NCBI GenBank assembly: GCA_964651435.1
Contig: CAZYVU010000008.1
Coordinates: 23,398-87,397, forward strand
Origin: CAZYVU01 sp964651435
GTDB taxonomy: Bacteria > Desulfobacterota > Syntrophorhabdia > Syntrophorhabdales > CAYQXL01
Direction of reading: 5' to 3'
DNA length: 64,000 nt
The translations under genes were made by a program, and so were the position numbers. Below the pieces are notes generated by a model. It saw only the letters and a program-made list of their open reading frames with translations. It searched no databases and had not been told where the DNA came from. Each line of letters opens with the position of its first letter. Position 1 is the first letter of the stretch. Positions 50,916 to 59,579 of this stretch are shown piece by piece.

Positions 50916-52277
50916 GTGGGCATGCCTGAGATTCGGGTTCTCATCGTAGACGACGAAGAAGAGCTTGCAAAGGCCTTCAGAAAGAAGCTCTCCAAAGAAG
51001 GTTACTCGGTCTTTACCGCTGCAACGGGCGGCGACGCTATGGCATTGGTGAAGCAACACCCCTTCGATGTCTGTGTTCTTGATATCAGGCTTCCCGACAT
51101 TGACGGCGTGAGATTGTTGGAAATGTTAAAGGAGACGGAGCCGACGCTGGAGATTATCATGCTCACGGGCCACGCCTCGATAGACTCTGCCATTCAGTCT
51201 ATGAAACAGGGCGCCTACGACTATCTGAGTAAGCCCTGTAAGCTCTCGGAGTTAAGCAGTGTAATCCTGAAGGCATATGAAAAGAAGGCCTTGCGGGAAA
51301 GAAACATTGTTCTTCAGGAGCAGCTTCAGAGGGTCGAGGCCCATGATGCCTTTGTGGGCGAGAGCAAGCAGATGAAGGAGGTCGAACGCCTTATCGCGCT
51401 CGTTGCTCCCTCTGAGGTCCCGGTCCTCATTCTGGGCGAGACGGGCACGGGGAAAGAACTGGCGGCGCGGGCTATCCATGCGTTGAGTTCCCGGTCTGCG
51501 AACCAGTTTGTGGCAGTAAACTCCAGCACCTTTCAAGAGAGCATCCTGGAGAGTGAGCTTTTCGGTTACAAAAGAGGTGCCTTCACCGGTGCGCAAAACG
51601 ACAAGATAGGCCTTCTTGAGCTGGCGAACAGAGGCACATTCTTCGTCGACGAAGTGGGCGACATGGGCACGGGCATCCAGGCCAAGTTCTTAAGAACACT
51701 GGAGACCGGTATCTTCAGGAGGCTTGGTGATGTGCGCGAATCGAAGGTCGATGTCCGGTTTATCTTTGCCACGAACAAGTCTCTTGAAGACGAGGTGAAG
51801 GAAAAGAAATTCCGCAACGATCTCTTTTACAGGATCAATGCCTTTACGATCGTTTTGCCCCCCCTTAGGGAGCGAAAGGGTGACATTCCGCTCCTTGCTG
51901 ACTACTTCGTGAGAAAATTCGCGCGAGGAGTTGAGAGAAAAAGAATCTCGTCTGAGGCCATGAGTCTCCTCTCCGATTATTGGTGGCCGGGTAATGTTCG
52001 TGAGCTGGCCAATGTCATTGAACGAGCGACCCTTCTCTCGGCAACGCGTTCCACTATTATGCGCGAAGATCTGCCGCAAAACATGGCCGACAAGGGTCCT
52101 TTCCGTGATCCCGCCACAGAGCCTGTGCCTTCGGACCGGGAGCAGCTCGACCTGGAACATGCGGAGAGGGCCCATATCATGCGGGTTCTGGACCTTGCAG
52201 GCGGCAACAAGAGCAAAGCGGCCCGCCTTCTCGGCATAAGCCGGAGAAAACTCTACTTCAAAATTCAAGGACAGTAA
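50916..52277 (+). CDS. Sigma-54-dependent response regulator (NtrC family)
   Basis: A 453-residue activator. The receiver domain (1-125) has VDDEEE and the phospho-acceptor D56 in VLDIRLPD. The AAA+ domain (about 148-375) has Walker A GETGTGKE (174-181), the sigma-54 contact loop GAFTGA (221-226) and VDEVGDM. The C-terminal Fis-type helix-turn-helix ends with GGNKSKAARLLGISRRKLYFKI. The start could be GTG 50916 or ATG 50922. Four sigma-54-like promoters around this gene are its likely targets, including its own operon. Confidence 0.93.
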   Translation: MGMPEIRVLIVDDEEELAKAFRKKLSKEGYSVFTAATGGDAMALVKQHPFDVCVLDIRLPDIDGVRLLEMLKETEPTLEIIMLTGHASIDSAIQSMKQGAYDYLSKPCKLSELSSVILKAYEKKALRERNIVLQEQLQRVEAHDAFVGESKQMKEVERLIALVAPSEVPVLILGETGTGKELAARAIHALSSRSANQFVAVNSSTFQESILESELFGYKRGAFTGAQNDKIGLLELANRGTFFVDEVGDMGTGIQAKFLRTLETGIFRRLGDVRESKVDVRFIFATNKSLEDEVKEKKFRNDLFYRINAFTIVLPPLRERKGDIPLLADYFVRKFARGVERKRISSEAMSLLSDYWWPGNVRELANVIERATLLSATRSTIMREDLPQNMADKGPFRDPATEPVPSDREQLDLEHAERAHIMRVLDLAGGNKSKAARLLGISRRKLYFKIQGQ

Positions 52278-52318
52278 GCAACCTCCGGCGTTTCCCGATG
52301 ACAACAGGTTTCTGCCGG

Positions 52319-52332
52319 TTGTATCGATTCAA
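52319..52332. promoter_or_regulatory. Candidate activator site upstream of the TRAP operon
   Basis: TTGTATCGATTCAA is a palindrome at 12 of 14 positions, centred about 94 bases before the -24 GG of the sigma-54 element. The TGTATC half-site and the distance recur in front of the hdr-etf operon (58288-58306). A separate hairpin-capable sequence (ACAACAGG, six bases, CCGGTTGT; 52301-52322) partly overlaps it. Confidence 0.4.
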
Positions 52333-52355
52333 CACAGGCATGTGCAAATGTGCAC

Positions 52356-52369
52356 ACCGCTCATGCGGT
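52356..52369. promoter_or_regulatory. Perfect inverted repeat upstream of the TRAP operon
   Basis: ACCGC-TCAT-GCGGT. It directly follows a TGTGCACA palindrome (52349-52356), and a direct repeat of ATGTGCA lies at 52340 and 52348. These sit about 50-80 bases before the -24 element and may bind a regulator. I saw no copies at the other sigma-54 promoters. Confidence 0.35.
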
Positions 52370-52418
52370 TTCAGACGGTAAGCCGGCGAATTGTGGCCCA
52401 CAAAGACTGCAATCAAAA

Positions 52419-52434
52419 TGGCATTAAATTTGCT
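52419..52434 (+). promoter_or_regulatory. Sigma-54 promoter element, TRAP transporter operon
   Basis: TGGCATTAAATTTGCT, with GG and GC exactly ten bases apart and both the TGGCA and TTGCT halves intact. Transcription would start near 52445, 26 bases before the dctP ATG. Confidence 0.8.
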
Positions 52435-52470
52435 AACTCTTCTAACAGCAAATCTATTCAAGGGGGACTT

Positions 52471-53499
52471 ATGAAACGCTTAAGCTGTATTGTGGTTGTG
52501 GCCTTGTTGTTTGTTGTCAGTCTCTGTTTCGTTTCCATACCGGCTTCAGCGCAGGACAAAACTGTTACGCTGCGCTACTCGACATTTTTCCCCGTGAGCC
52601 ATCCGAATGCGGCTATCTCGGCTGACTGGTGCAAAGAGGTTGAAAAGAGGACCCATGGCAAGGTAAAGGTCCGCCACTACGCGGGGGCAACGCTCACAAC
52701 GCCCCAGCAGACCTTTGACAGTATTCTCTCGGGCGTCGTGGACATCGGTAACTGCGTCCTCGGCTATACGATGGGGAAATTCCCCCTGTCGGAGATACTC
52801 GATTACCCCCTGGGATACCCCAGTGGTCTCGTGGCAACACGACTTGCCAACGAATTTTTCAACAAGTTCAAGCCAAAAGAATTTGCCGACGTCAAGGTGC
52901 TCTATTTTCACGCACAGGGACCGGGCATTATTCATACGACCAAAAAGCCAATCACCAAGCTGGAAGATCTTAAAGGTATGAAGATGCGCACCTACGGTTC
53001 CAATGCCAGCTTTATGTCCCTCCTGGGCGGCGCGCCCGTTGCCATGCCCATGGGAGACGCCTACGATGCCCTGTCCAAGGGCGTTGCCGACGGCCTCATG
53101 TGCGGTTACGAAGCGCTGAAAGGATGGAAGCTCGGTGAGGTCGTGAAGTACAGCACGGAGAATTACGGTACGGCCTACACGGCAACCTTTGTGGTCGCCA
53201 TGAACAAGGGCAAATGGGATGCCCTTCCCCCCGATGCCCAGAAGGCTATTGAAGCCATTAACAAGGAATGGATCGAGAAGCAGGGAAAACTCTGGGACAC
53301 TATGGACCAGGAAGGGAAGGACTTCATCCTCAAGAGGGGTAACAAGATTACGACGCTTTCGGCCGAGGAAAACCAGCGGTGGGCGACTCAGGCTCAGCCT
53401 CTCTTTGAGGAATATGTGAAGAAAATGAAAGACAAGGGTCTGCCGGGCGCTGATGCGCTCAAATTTGTCAGGGATTATCTGAAGGCACAGAAGAAGTAG
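52471..53499 (+). CDS. dctP: TRAP transporter solute-binding protein
   Basis: A 342-residue periplasmic protein. Signal peptide residues 1 to about 26 (ending in PASAQ), then the DctP fold: RYSTFFPVSHPNA, the DIGNCVLGYTMGKFPL region, DLKGMKMRTYGSNASF with the carboxylate-binding arginine (about residue 175), and ADGLMCGYEALKGWKLGE. It captures an organic acid for the QM permease. The start at 52471 has AAGGGGGA upstream and gives the signal peptide; an in-frame ATG further upstream is rejected because it precedes the promoter. Confidence 0.93.
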   Translation: MKRLSCIVVVALLFVVSLCFVSIPASAQDKTVTLRYSTFFPVSHPNAAISADWCKEVEKRTHGKVKVRHYAGATLTTPQQTFDSILSGVVDIGNCVLGYTMGKFPLSEILDYPLGYPSGLVATRLANEFFNKFKPKEFADVKVLYFHAQGPGIIHTTKKPITKLEDLKGMKMRTYGSNASFMSLLGGAPVAMPMGDAYDALSKGVADGLMCGYEALKGWKLGEVVKYSTENYGTAYTATFVVAMNKGKWDALPPDAQKAIEAINKEWIEKQGKLWDTMDQEGKDFILKRGNKITTLSAEENQRWATQAQPLFEEYVKKMKDKGLPGADALKFVRDYLKAQKK

Positions 53500-53532
53500 C
53501 TGTCTCGCCGGATTAGGGGCAAGGGAGGAAAA

Positions 53533-54018
53533 ATGAGCGGATTAGTCCAAGTCTGCAAGCGGCTCAGCGCCTGGATGAACACCCTCGCAGGGGTCGTTCT
53601 TTTCCTGATGATGATGCTCACGGTGGTGGACGTGATAATGCGAATCTTCGGAAAGCCCATCACGGGGACATACGAACTGGTTGCAATGGCCGGCGCTGTG
53701 GTGGTGGCCTTTGCGATACCCCAAGCGTCCTGGGACAATGCGCACATCTATGTAGATTTTCTTCTGGAGAATCGCAGCGCAACAACGAAGAAGATATTTC
53801 TCTTCTTCGCCAAGCTCGTTGGAGTGATCCTCTTTTCCCTCCTTGCCTGGTACCTTCTTCTCAAGGCACACCACCTGCACGGCAGCGGGGACGTTTCCCT
53901 GACGCTCCACATGCCCTACTATCCCGTTGCGTACGGCTTGGCGTTCTGCGGCTTTGTGGAGGCCGCGGTGCTTCTCCTGCAGTTGCTCACTGTATTCCAG
54001 CATGGTGAAAAACAATGA
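53533..54018 (+). CDS. dctQ: TRAP transporter small permease
   Basis: A 161-residue inner-membrane protein with four segments (about 15-37, 50-68, 90-112, 130-152), the DctQ layout; PITGTYELVAMAGAVVVAFAIP matches the conserved second-segment region. It links the binding protein to the large permease. Its stop overlaps the dctM ATG by 4 bases. Confidence 0.9.
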   Translation: MSGLVQVCKRLSAWMNTLAGVVLFLMMMLTVVDVIMRIFGKPITGTYELVAMAGAVVVAFAIPQASWDNAHIYVDFLLENRSATTKKIFLFFAKLVGVILFSLLAWYLLLKAHHLHGSGDVSLTLHMPYYPVAYGLAFCGFVEAAVLLLQLLTVFQHGEKQ

Positions 54019-55316
54019 ATGAAATTACCTTTGGTGTTCTTTCCGTCTTCGTTCTCCTGGGCCTGTTCCTGACGGGCATTGAACTTGCCTTCGCCATGGC
54101 CATCATAGGGGTGGTTGGGTATGCATATATTATCGGGCCCACACAGGCGGTAAGCCTTCTCGCCAACGACTTTTACGACTCCTTGGAGTCCTATTCGCTG
54201 ACCGTAGTGCCTCTATTCGTTCTTATGGGACAGATAGCCTTCAACGCGGGCATTGCGAAGCGCCTCTACGACGGCGCCCACAAGTTCCTGGGCCATATCC
54301 CCGGAGGGCTTGCAATGGCTACTGTCGCAGGCGCAACGATCTTCAAGGCCATATGTGGTTCCATCGTAGCCACGTCTGCAACCTTCGCGAGCGTGGCGGT
54401 GCCGGAAATGGACCGGTACAACTACAGCAAAAAGCTCTCCACGGGGGTTGTGGCAACGGTCGGAACCCTGGGAGTGCTCATTCCGCCGAGCGTGACCCTT
54501 ATTCTCCTTGGGCTCATCACGCAACAGTCGATCGGCAAGCTCTTTATGGCAGGGCTTTTCCCCGGCCTGCTAATCTCATTCTTTTTTGCCATCATCATCT
54601 TCGGTTGGGCAAAAATTAACCCGCAGATCGGTCCGGCAAGCGAAAAGTTCACATGGAAGGCCAGGGTTGCCACGCTGCCCAGCGTTATGTGGCCCATGAT
54701 CATCTTCCTCATTATGATTGGCGGGTTGATGAAGGGCTTCTTTACGCCTACGGAGGCCGGCAGCATCGGCACCTTTGCTGTTCTTGTGCTCTGTGTTATT
54801 AAACGAGACATCAACTTTGCCGGCATCAAACAGTCGATTCGCGAGGCCTTGAGGACTTCCTGCATGGTGCTCCTGCTTGTGGCCTCATCGACAGTGCTTG
54901 GGCACTTCATCGCTATAACGGACATCCCCATGGCTGTGGCCGACTGGGTCGTTACGCTGCCCTTGAATCGTCATGTCGTCATGAGCATCATCTTCCTCAT
55001 CTATCTCGTTGGGGGATCCTTCATCGACGACCTTGCCTTCATGATACTGGCAACGCCTATCTTCTTCCCGGCCATACTTCAGATGGGCTATGATCCCATA
55101 TGGGCTTGCATCATGATTTCACTTACGGTTTGCGTGGGATCCGTGATCCCGCCGGTAGCCATGTGCGTTTTCGTGGTAAAGAACATCACGAAGGTGCCTA
55201 TGAGCGTTATTTACAGCGGTGTTTACCCCTTTCTCATATCACTTATCGTTTGTGTGGCGCTGCTCTTCATTTTTCCCCAACTAACGCTCTACCTTCCATC
55301 TGTGCTGATGAAGTAG
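54015..55316 (+). CDS. dctM: TRAP transporter large permease
   Basis: A 433-residue inner-membrane protein with about 12 segments, the Na+-coupled translocator of the TRAP system. Family blocks include VPLFVLMGQIAFNAGIAKRLYD near residue 65, GSIVATSATFASVAVPEM, LGVLIPPSVTLILLG and GGLMKGFFTPTEAGSIGT near 240. Standard length. A hairpin lies 22 bases after the stop. Confidence 0.94.
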   Translation: MNEITFGVLSVFVLLGLFLTGIELAFAMAIIGVVGYAYIIGPTQAVSLLANDFYDSLESYSLTVVPLFVLMGQIAFNAGIAKRLYDGAHKFLGHIPGGLAMATVAGATIFKAICGSIVATSATFASVAVPEMDRYNYSKKLSTGVVATVGTLGVLIPPSVTLILLGLITQQSIGKLFMAGLFPGLLISFFFAIIIFGWAKINPQIGPASEKFTWKARVATLPSVMWPMIIFLIMIGGLMKGFFTPTEAGSIGTFAVLVLCVIKRDINFAGIKQSIREALRTSCMVLLLVASSTVLGHFIAITDIPMAVADWVVTLPLNRHVVMSIIFLIYLVGGSFIDDLAFMILATPIFFPAILQMGYDPIWACIMISLTVCVGSVIPPVAMCVFVVKNITKVPMSVIYSGVYPFLISLIVCVALLFIFPQLTLYLPSVLMK

Positions 55317-55337
55317 GTCGAAAATGCACCCCCCCTT

Positions 55338-55364
55338 AGCGGGGCTGATTCTGCAAGCCCCGCT
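55338..55364 (+). terminator. Hairpin after the TRAP operon
   Basis: AGCGGGGC (55338-55345) pairs perfectly with GCCCCGCT (55357-55364) across an 11-base loop. The following TCCACTTT has only a weak T run, so it may slow rather than stop transcription. A palindrome, TTCCCCGGGGAA, follows at 55371-55382. Confidence 0.5.
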
Positions 55365-55393
55365 TCCACTTTCCCCGGGGAAGCAGCGTATTC

Positions 55394-55409
55394 CGGCACA
55401 TAAATTGCT
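55394..55409 (+). promoter_or_regulatory. Sigma-54 promoter element, acyl-CoA synthetase operon
   Basis: CGGCACATAAATTGCT: GG (55395-55396) and GC (55407-55408) ten bases apart, with an intact GGCAC and TTGCT. Only the first base differs from the TGGCAC consensus. Transcription would start near 55420, 68 bases before the ATG. Confidence 0.75.
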
Positions 55410-55487
55410 GTGAGGAATGTCGGCCCAAGATATGGAGAGGCCGAAACAAAGGTTCCAGGATAGAGAATACTTTAGGAGGAAGAAGGA

Positions 55488-57068
55488 ATGCTTGGAGAGA
55501 GGAGCTTTCAGACAATACTAAGCATGATCAACAGAAATGCCGTACTCTACCCCGACAAGATTGCAATGAAGGAGTTTGAAACAGGAAAGTCGTGCACCTT
55601 CAAAGTGTTAAAAGACAGGACAACGCGAATCGGCAATGCCATGCACGACATGGGGCTGAAGAAGGGAGACCGGATTGGTATCTTAAGTCAGAACAGCTTT
55701 GAATACATGGAGTCTATCCTTAGCATGCCAAGCGCAGGGTTTATTTTTGTTCCGGTCAACTTCAGGCTTGCAGCGAGGGAGGTGGCGGGCGTCCTTGCCG
55801 ACGCTGAGCCGACAGTGCTTCTTGTGGACCGGCAGTACGTGAAAACGGCGGAAGAGATTAGAGAAGCGGTGCCTTCGGTGAGGGAGTTCGTCTATATAGG
55901 GCCGAAGGAGGAAAGGCCGGCCGGATGGCACGACTACAATGATCTGGCCCTCGGCGGCTCGCCGAAAGATAGGGATGCGCACCTGCTTGAGGACGACGTA
56001 GCTCTACTCATGTACACGAGTGGGACCACCGGGGTGCCCAAAGGGGTGATGCAAACCCATTTGAACTGCTATCATCAGGGGCGCACCTGCGCCTTCAATA
56101 ACCATATCGAAACCGAAGACGTGGGCTTCACCGTATGTCCCATGTATCATGTGACGGCAACAAGTTCCTTCTTTGGCCCTTTTTACAAGGGCGCCACAAG
56201 CATCCTTTTTCAAAAGTGGGATGCCGAGACCCTGTTCAGGGCTGCCCAGGAAGAAAAGCTGGTGGCAGGAATGCTCGCCACGCCTATGGTAAGGATGCTT
56301 CTCGAAACGTGGCCGACGGTACAAGGAAAATATGACGTATCAACGATGAGAAAGCTCTGGTTTGCCGGGGCGGGTATCATCCCTTCCGTCTACAAACAGT
56401 TTGTTGACAGCTTTGGGTGCATTCTGGGCGAACACCATGGGACGACGGAGACCACAGGGGTTACTACCAACCTGTCGGCCAAGGACATCGAAAAGGAATT
56501 GGCCGAGGGCAATGAAAAGATCCTCGAGTCATGCGGCAAAGATGCCTACGACTGCGAGACAATGATTGTTGACGAAAATGACCAGCCCGTTCAGCCCCCC
56601 GGCACCGGAGAGTTAAAAGCGAGGGGGCTGGGAACGTCTCTGGGCTATTGGCGGAAAGAAGAGCAGACCCGGAAGGCCTTTAGGAATGGTTGGTTTTACA
56701 CCGAGGATATCTGCATGGTGGACGAAAAGGGCTACCTTTTTGTCATCGACCGCAAGAAAGACATGATCATCACGGGCGGTGAAAACGTGTATCCGGCTGA
56801 GATCGAGAAGGTCCTGAACGGGCATCCGTCGATCAAGGAGTCGTCGGCAATAGGAGTTCCTCACCCGCTGTGGGGGGAGGCCGTGGCGGTTGTCGTAGTG
56901 CTCGCTAATGGGCACCAGATGACGGAGGACGATGTGGTCCGGTACTGCAGGGGCAAAATTGCGGGCTACAAGGTACCGAAGTCCGTTTATTTCATCGGTG
57001 AAATGCCTCGCAATGCTGCAGGCAAGATTTCAAAACCGGAATTACGAAGACAGTTCGGCGCGGCATAA
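55488..57068 (+). CDS. AMP-forming acyl-CoA synthetase
   Basis: A 526-residue adenylate-forming enzyme. The P-loop LLMYTSGTTGVPKGVMQTH is near residue 172, the A5-like GEHHGTTETTGVTT near 315, the FRNGWFYTEDICMVDEKGYLFVIDRKKDMI hinge block near 400, and the catalytic lysine in MPRNAAGKISKPELR near 510. It activates an organic acid to its CoA ester with ATP; chain length or aromaticity cannot be told by eye. AGGAGGAAG precedes the ATG. Placed after a TRAP importer and before an acyl-CoA dehydrogenase, it likely handles the imported acid. Confidence 0.92.
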   Translation: MLGERSFQTILSMINRNAVLYPDKIAMKEFETGKSCTFKVLKDRTTRIGNAMHDMGLKKGDRIGILSQNSFEYMESILSMPSAGFIFVPVNFRLAAREVAGVLADAEPTVLLVDRQYVKTAEEIREAVPSVREFVYIGPKEERPAGWHDYNDLALGGSPKDRDAHLLEDDVALLMYTSGTTGVPKGVMQTHLNCYHQGRTCAFNNHIETEDVGFTVCPMYHVTATSSFFGPFYKGATSILFQKWDAETLFRAAQEEKLVAGMLATPMVRMLLETWPTVQGKYDVSTMRKLWFAGAGIIPSVYKQFVDSFGCILGEHHGTTETTGVTTNLSAKDIEKELAEGNEKILESCGKDAYDCETMIVDENDQPVQPPGTGELKARGLGTSLGYWRKEEQTRKAFRNGWFYTEDICMVDEKGYLFVIDRKKDMIITGGENVYPAEIEKVLNGHPSIKESSAIGVPHPLWGEAVAVVVVLANGHQMTEDDVVRYCRGKIAGYKVPKSVYFIGEMPRNAAGKISKPELRRQFGAA

Positions 57069-57117
57069 GAAGGGAAAGCCGGAGTGCTTGATAGACTATC
57101 CCATTTGGAGGTCATAG

Positions 57118-58263
57118 ATGGAACTGACAACAGAGCAGAAAGACATAGTCAAGGCAGCGCGGGAATTTGCCGAGAAGGAGTTGAGGGACAGGGCCAAGGA
57201 GTTCGACGAAAAGGAAGAGTTTGATCTGTCCATCTGCAAGCGTGCTGCAGAAAACGGTTTTATCGGGGCTTTTATTAAGGAAGAGTACGGAGGGGCTGGG
57301 CTTGGTTATCTGGAACACTCGCTGATTACCGAGGAGTTCTGGCGCGTTGACCCCGGTTCGGCACAAAACTTTTGCTCCTTCAGCTTCGGTGCGGAAATGC
57401 TGCAGACCTTCGGAACGGAGCAACAGAAGAGAAAATACCTACCCACAATCGCCGGTGGGGACGCCATAATCGGTACGGCAGTAACGGAGCCTGACGCGGG
57501 CAGTGACGTGACGATGGTCAAGACGCGGGCGGAAAGGCATGGAGACCGGTACATCCTGAACGGATCAAAGATGTTTATCACGAACGGCTGCTTTGCCAAG
57601 TATCTGCTCGTCTACGCAATTACGAACCCTAATGAAAGAGACGTCCACAAGAGGGCCAGCGTTATCCTTCTGGACACGGGCACCCCCGGTTTTGAAGCTG
57701 TCAAGATACGGGGAAAGATGGGCATTCGGGCTTCCAATACGGCAGAGGTGAACTTCAGCAACGTTGAGGTTCCGGCGGACAATCTGATCGGCCGCGAGGG
57801 GAAAGGGTTCTACCAGCTCATGGATTTCTTTAACAAGACGCGGAATCATGTGGCGGCTCAGGGCGTCGGCCTCGCCCAGGGGGCCCTGGAGATGGCCATT
57901 TCCCATGTGAAGAAGAGAAAGGCCTTCGGAGGAACACTCTCGAAGCTGCAAGGCGTACAGTTCAAGATAGCCGAGATGGCAACGCGGATCGAGGCGGCGC
58001 GTACCCTTTACTGGAGAGCGGCCTATCTCCTCGATAACGGCAAGCTTGATGCGGCCCTTGTTTCCATGGCCAAATGGTATGCCGGAGAGACGGCCGTGTA
58101 CGTGGCCAACGAGGCCCTTCAACTCCATGGGGGGTATGGTTACATAGCAGAATATGACATACAGCGGTTTTACCGTGACGCCAAGATTGTGGAAATCTAT
58201 GAGGGGTCCAAGGAGGTGGAAAAGGTCATCATAGCGAACGAGCTCCTGAAGAGGGTCTTTTAG
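57118..58263 (+). CDS. Acyl-CoA dehydrogenase
   Basis: A 381-residue FAD enzyme. AVTEPDAGSDVTMVKTRAE near residue 121 and MFITNGCFAKY match the flavin/substrate signature, and the catalytic-base glutamate is retained in KIVEIYEGSKEVEK near residue 363. It oxidises an acyl-CoA at C2-C3 and passes electrons to ETF, encoded two genes downstream. It begins 49 bases after the synthetase stop with GGAGG upstream and is probably on the same transcript. Confidence 0.95.
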   Translation: MELTTEQKDIVKAAREFAEKELRDRAKEFDEKEEFDLSICKRAAENGFIGAFIKEEYGGAGLGYLEHSLITEEFWRVDPGSAQNFCSFSFGAEMLQTFGTEQQKRKYLPTIAGGDAIIGTAVTEPDAGSDVTMVKTRAERHGDRYILNGSKMFITNGCFAKYLLVYAITNPNERDVHKRASVILLDTGTPGFEAVKIRGKMGIRASNTAEVNFSNVEVPADNLIGREGKGFYQLMDFFNKTRNHVAAQGVGLAQGALEMAISHVKKRKAFGGTLSKLQGVQFKIAEMATRIEAARTLYWRAAYLLDNGKLDAALVSMAKWYAGETAVYVANEALQLHGGYGYIAEYDIQRFYRDAKIVEIYEGSKEVEKVIIANELLKRVF

Positions 58264-58287
58264 GTGCGGCGAAAAAGGGGCGTCACA

Positions 58288-58306
58288 GTGTATCAAATTG
58301 GTACAC
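58288..58306. promoter_or_regulatory. Candidate activator site upstream of the hdr-etf operon
   Basis: GTGTATCAAATTGGTACAC, an imperfect 19-bp palindrome centred 94 bases before the -24 GG. A direct copy of its TGTATCAAA half-site follows at 58308-58316. The TGTATC half also occurs in the TRAP upstream region at nearly the same distance. Confidence 0.45.
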
Positions 58307-58389
58307 ATGTATCAAAAAGAATCTGGTTGCCGGGCGAACCGGTTAATTCGGATCATGAAAATAAACGATCTTTCAGATGATAGTATGCG

Positions 58390-58405
58390 TGGCACACCTG
58401 TTGCA
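58390..58405 (+). promoter_or_regulatory. Consensus sigma-54 promoter, hdr-etf operon
   Basis: TGGCACACCTGTTGCA matches the sigma-54 consensus TGGCAC-N5-TTGCA at every fixed base, with GG and GC ten bases apart. Transcription would begin near 58416, 68 bases before the ATG at 58484. It lies in the 220-base gap after the acyl-CoA dehydrogenase gene. Confidence 0.85.
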
Positions 58406-58483
58406 ATAAGTGAGGCCATCAAGCCATGCACAGATATGCCGATATGAAAGTGAAAATTGCGGTGCAACCGGGGGTCGTTTACA

Positions 58484-59578
58484 ATGCTTGAACAAACGGT
58501 AACAAGGGTGCTGACATGTATTCAGTGCGGTAAATGCACAGGAGGATGCCCGGAGGCAGGCAGGACACCCTTTAATATACGCATGGTCGTCCGAAAGAAG
58601 CAGTTTGACTCTGCCATAGGCGAGGGCATACCCTGGTATTGCACTTCGTGCGGTGCCTGCACCATCCGTTGTCCCCGGGACGTGAAGCCGTCTGAGGTGA
58701 TCATAGAGGTACGGTCTGCCCTGATCGAAAATGGAGACGTTCCGTTGGCGCTCCAGAAGGCCCTCGAGAATACCTTTGTGCAGAAGAACCCCTGGGGCCG
58801 TTCCCGTAACAAGAGGGCTGCCTGGGCCGAGAAGCTTGATTTTCAGATACCTCACGTATCCGAAACGGAGGCGAAGAGGCTTCTTTTCGTCTGTTGCATT
58901 GAAGCCTACGACCCGCGGTGCATGGTTATTCCGGCGAATGTGGCCCGGCTCCTGCATGAGGCCAACATTGAATTCGGCATACTGGGCGAGGACGAGGCCT
59001 GTTGCGGCAATGAGATACGGAGGATCGGCGAGGCGGGACTCTTTGAGGAACTCCAGGAAGAGAACCTTGCCGCCCTTGAAGAGTGCGGGGTGAAAGAGAT
59101 AATAGCCCTTTCTCCGCACTGCATGAATGTATTTAAGAAAGAATACGGCATCAAGAACATAAAGGTGTCGCATTATACCGAAGTGCTGTGGGAGGCGGTG
59201 AAACAGGGAAAGATAGGATTTGAAAAGCCCTATGAAAAGAGGGTGATTTATCACGATCCTTGTTTCCTCGGCAAGCAGAACAACGTTTTTGATGAGCCGA
59301 GAAATATCTTACGGGCCGTACAGGGTCTCGAGCTTCTGGAGTTCTCCCGTTTGCGCGAAACGTCCCTGTGCTGCGAAGGCGGTGGGGGACGCATGTTTTT
59401 TGAGGTTGAGGCGACGTACCAGAGAAACGCGGAAGTAAGGGTTCTGGAGGCGGTGCAGAAGAAGGCCGATATAATCGCTACGGCTTGCCCCTTCTGTGTT
59501 ATGACGCTCGAAGATCCTGCCACCGAAAAGGGGCTGCTTGTAAGAGAGCTTTCCGAAATCCTGATGGAGGTCCTGTAA
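58484..59578 (+). CDS. HdrC-HdrB-like iron-sulfur protein (fused, soluble)
   Basis: A 364-residue protein. The N-terminal HdrC-like part has two [4Fe-4S] motifs, CIQCGKCTGGCP (C12, C15, C18, C22) and CTSCGACTIRCP (C53, C56, C59, C63). The C-terminal HdrB-like part has two CCG domains: FVCCIEAYDPRC to EACCGNE to SPHC, and DPCFLGKQ to LCCEGGGGRMF to ACPFC. No membrane segment, unlike the EtfAB-linked membrane oxidoreductases. The start at 58484 is preferred to an upstream TTG. It begins the operon with etfBA and an HdrA-like gene, so it probably takes part in electron transfer between ETF and that complex. Confidence 0.88.
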   Translation: MLEQTVTRVLTCIQCGKCTGGCPEAGRTPFNIRMVVRKKQFDSAIGEGIPWYCTSCGACTIRCPRDVKPSEVIIEVRSALIENGDVPLALQKALENTFVQKNPWGRSRNKRAAWAEKLDFQIPHVSETEAKRLLFVCCIEAYDPRCMVIPANVARLLHEANIEFGILGEDEACCGNEIRRIGEAGLFEELQEENLAALEECGVKEIIALSPHCMNVFKKEYGIKNIKVSHYTEVLWEAVKQGKIGFEKPYEKRVIYHDPCFLGKQNNVFDEPRNILRAVQGLELLEFSRLRETSLCCEGGGGRMFFEVEATYQRNAEVRVLEAVQKKADIIATACPFCVMTLEDPATEKGLLVRELSEILMEVL

Positions 59579-59579
59579 G

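Noticed and set aside
52342..52470. N-terminal extension of dctP
   Set aside because: It would begin upstream of the sigma-54 promoter and place the signal peptide in the interior of the protein.
55371..55382. TTCCCCGGGGAA as an activator site
   Set aside because: It lies only 12 bases from the sigma-54 element, closer than activators normally bind, and is not seen at the other promoters.
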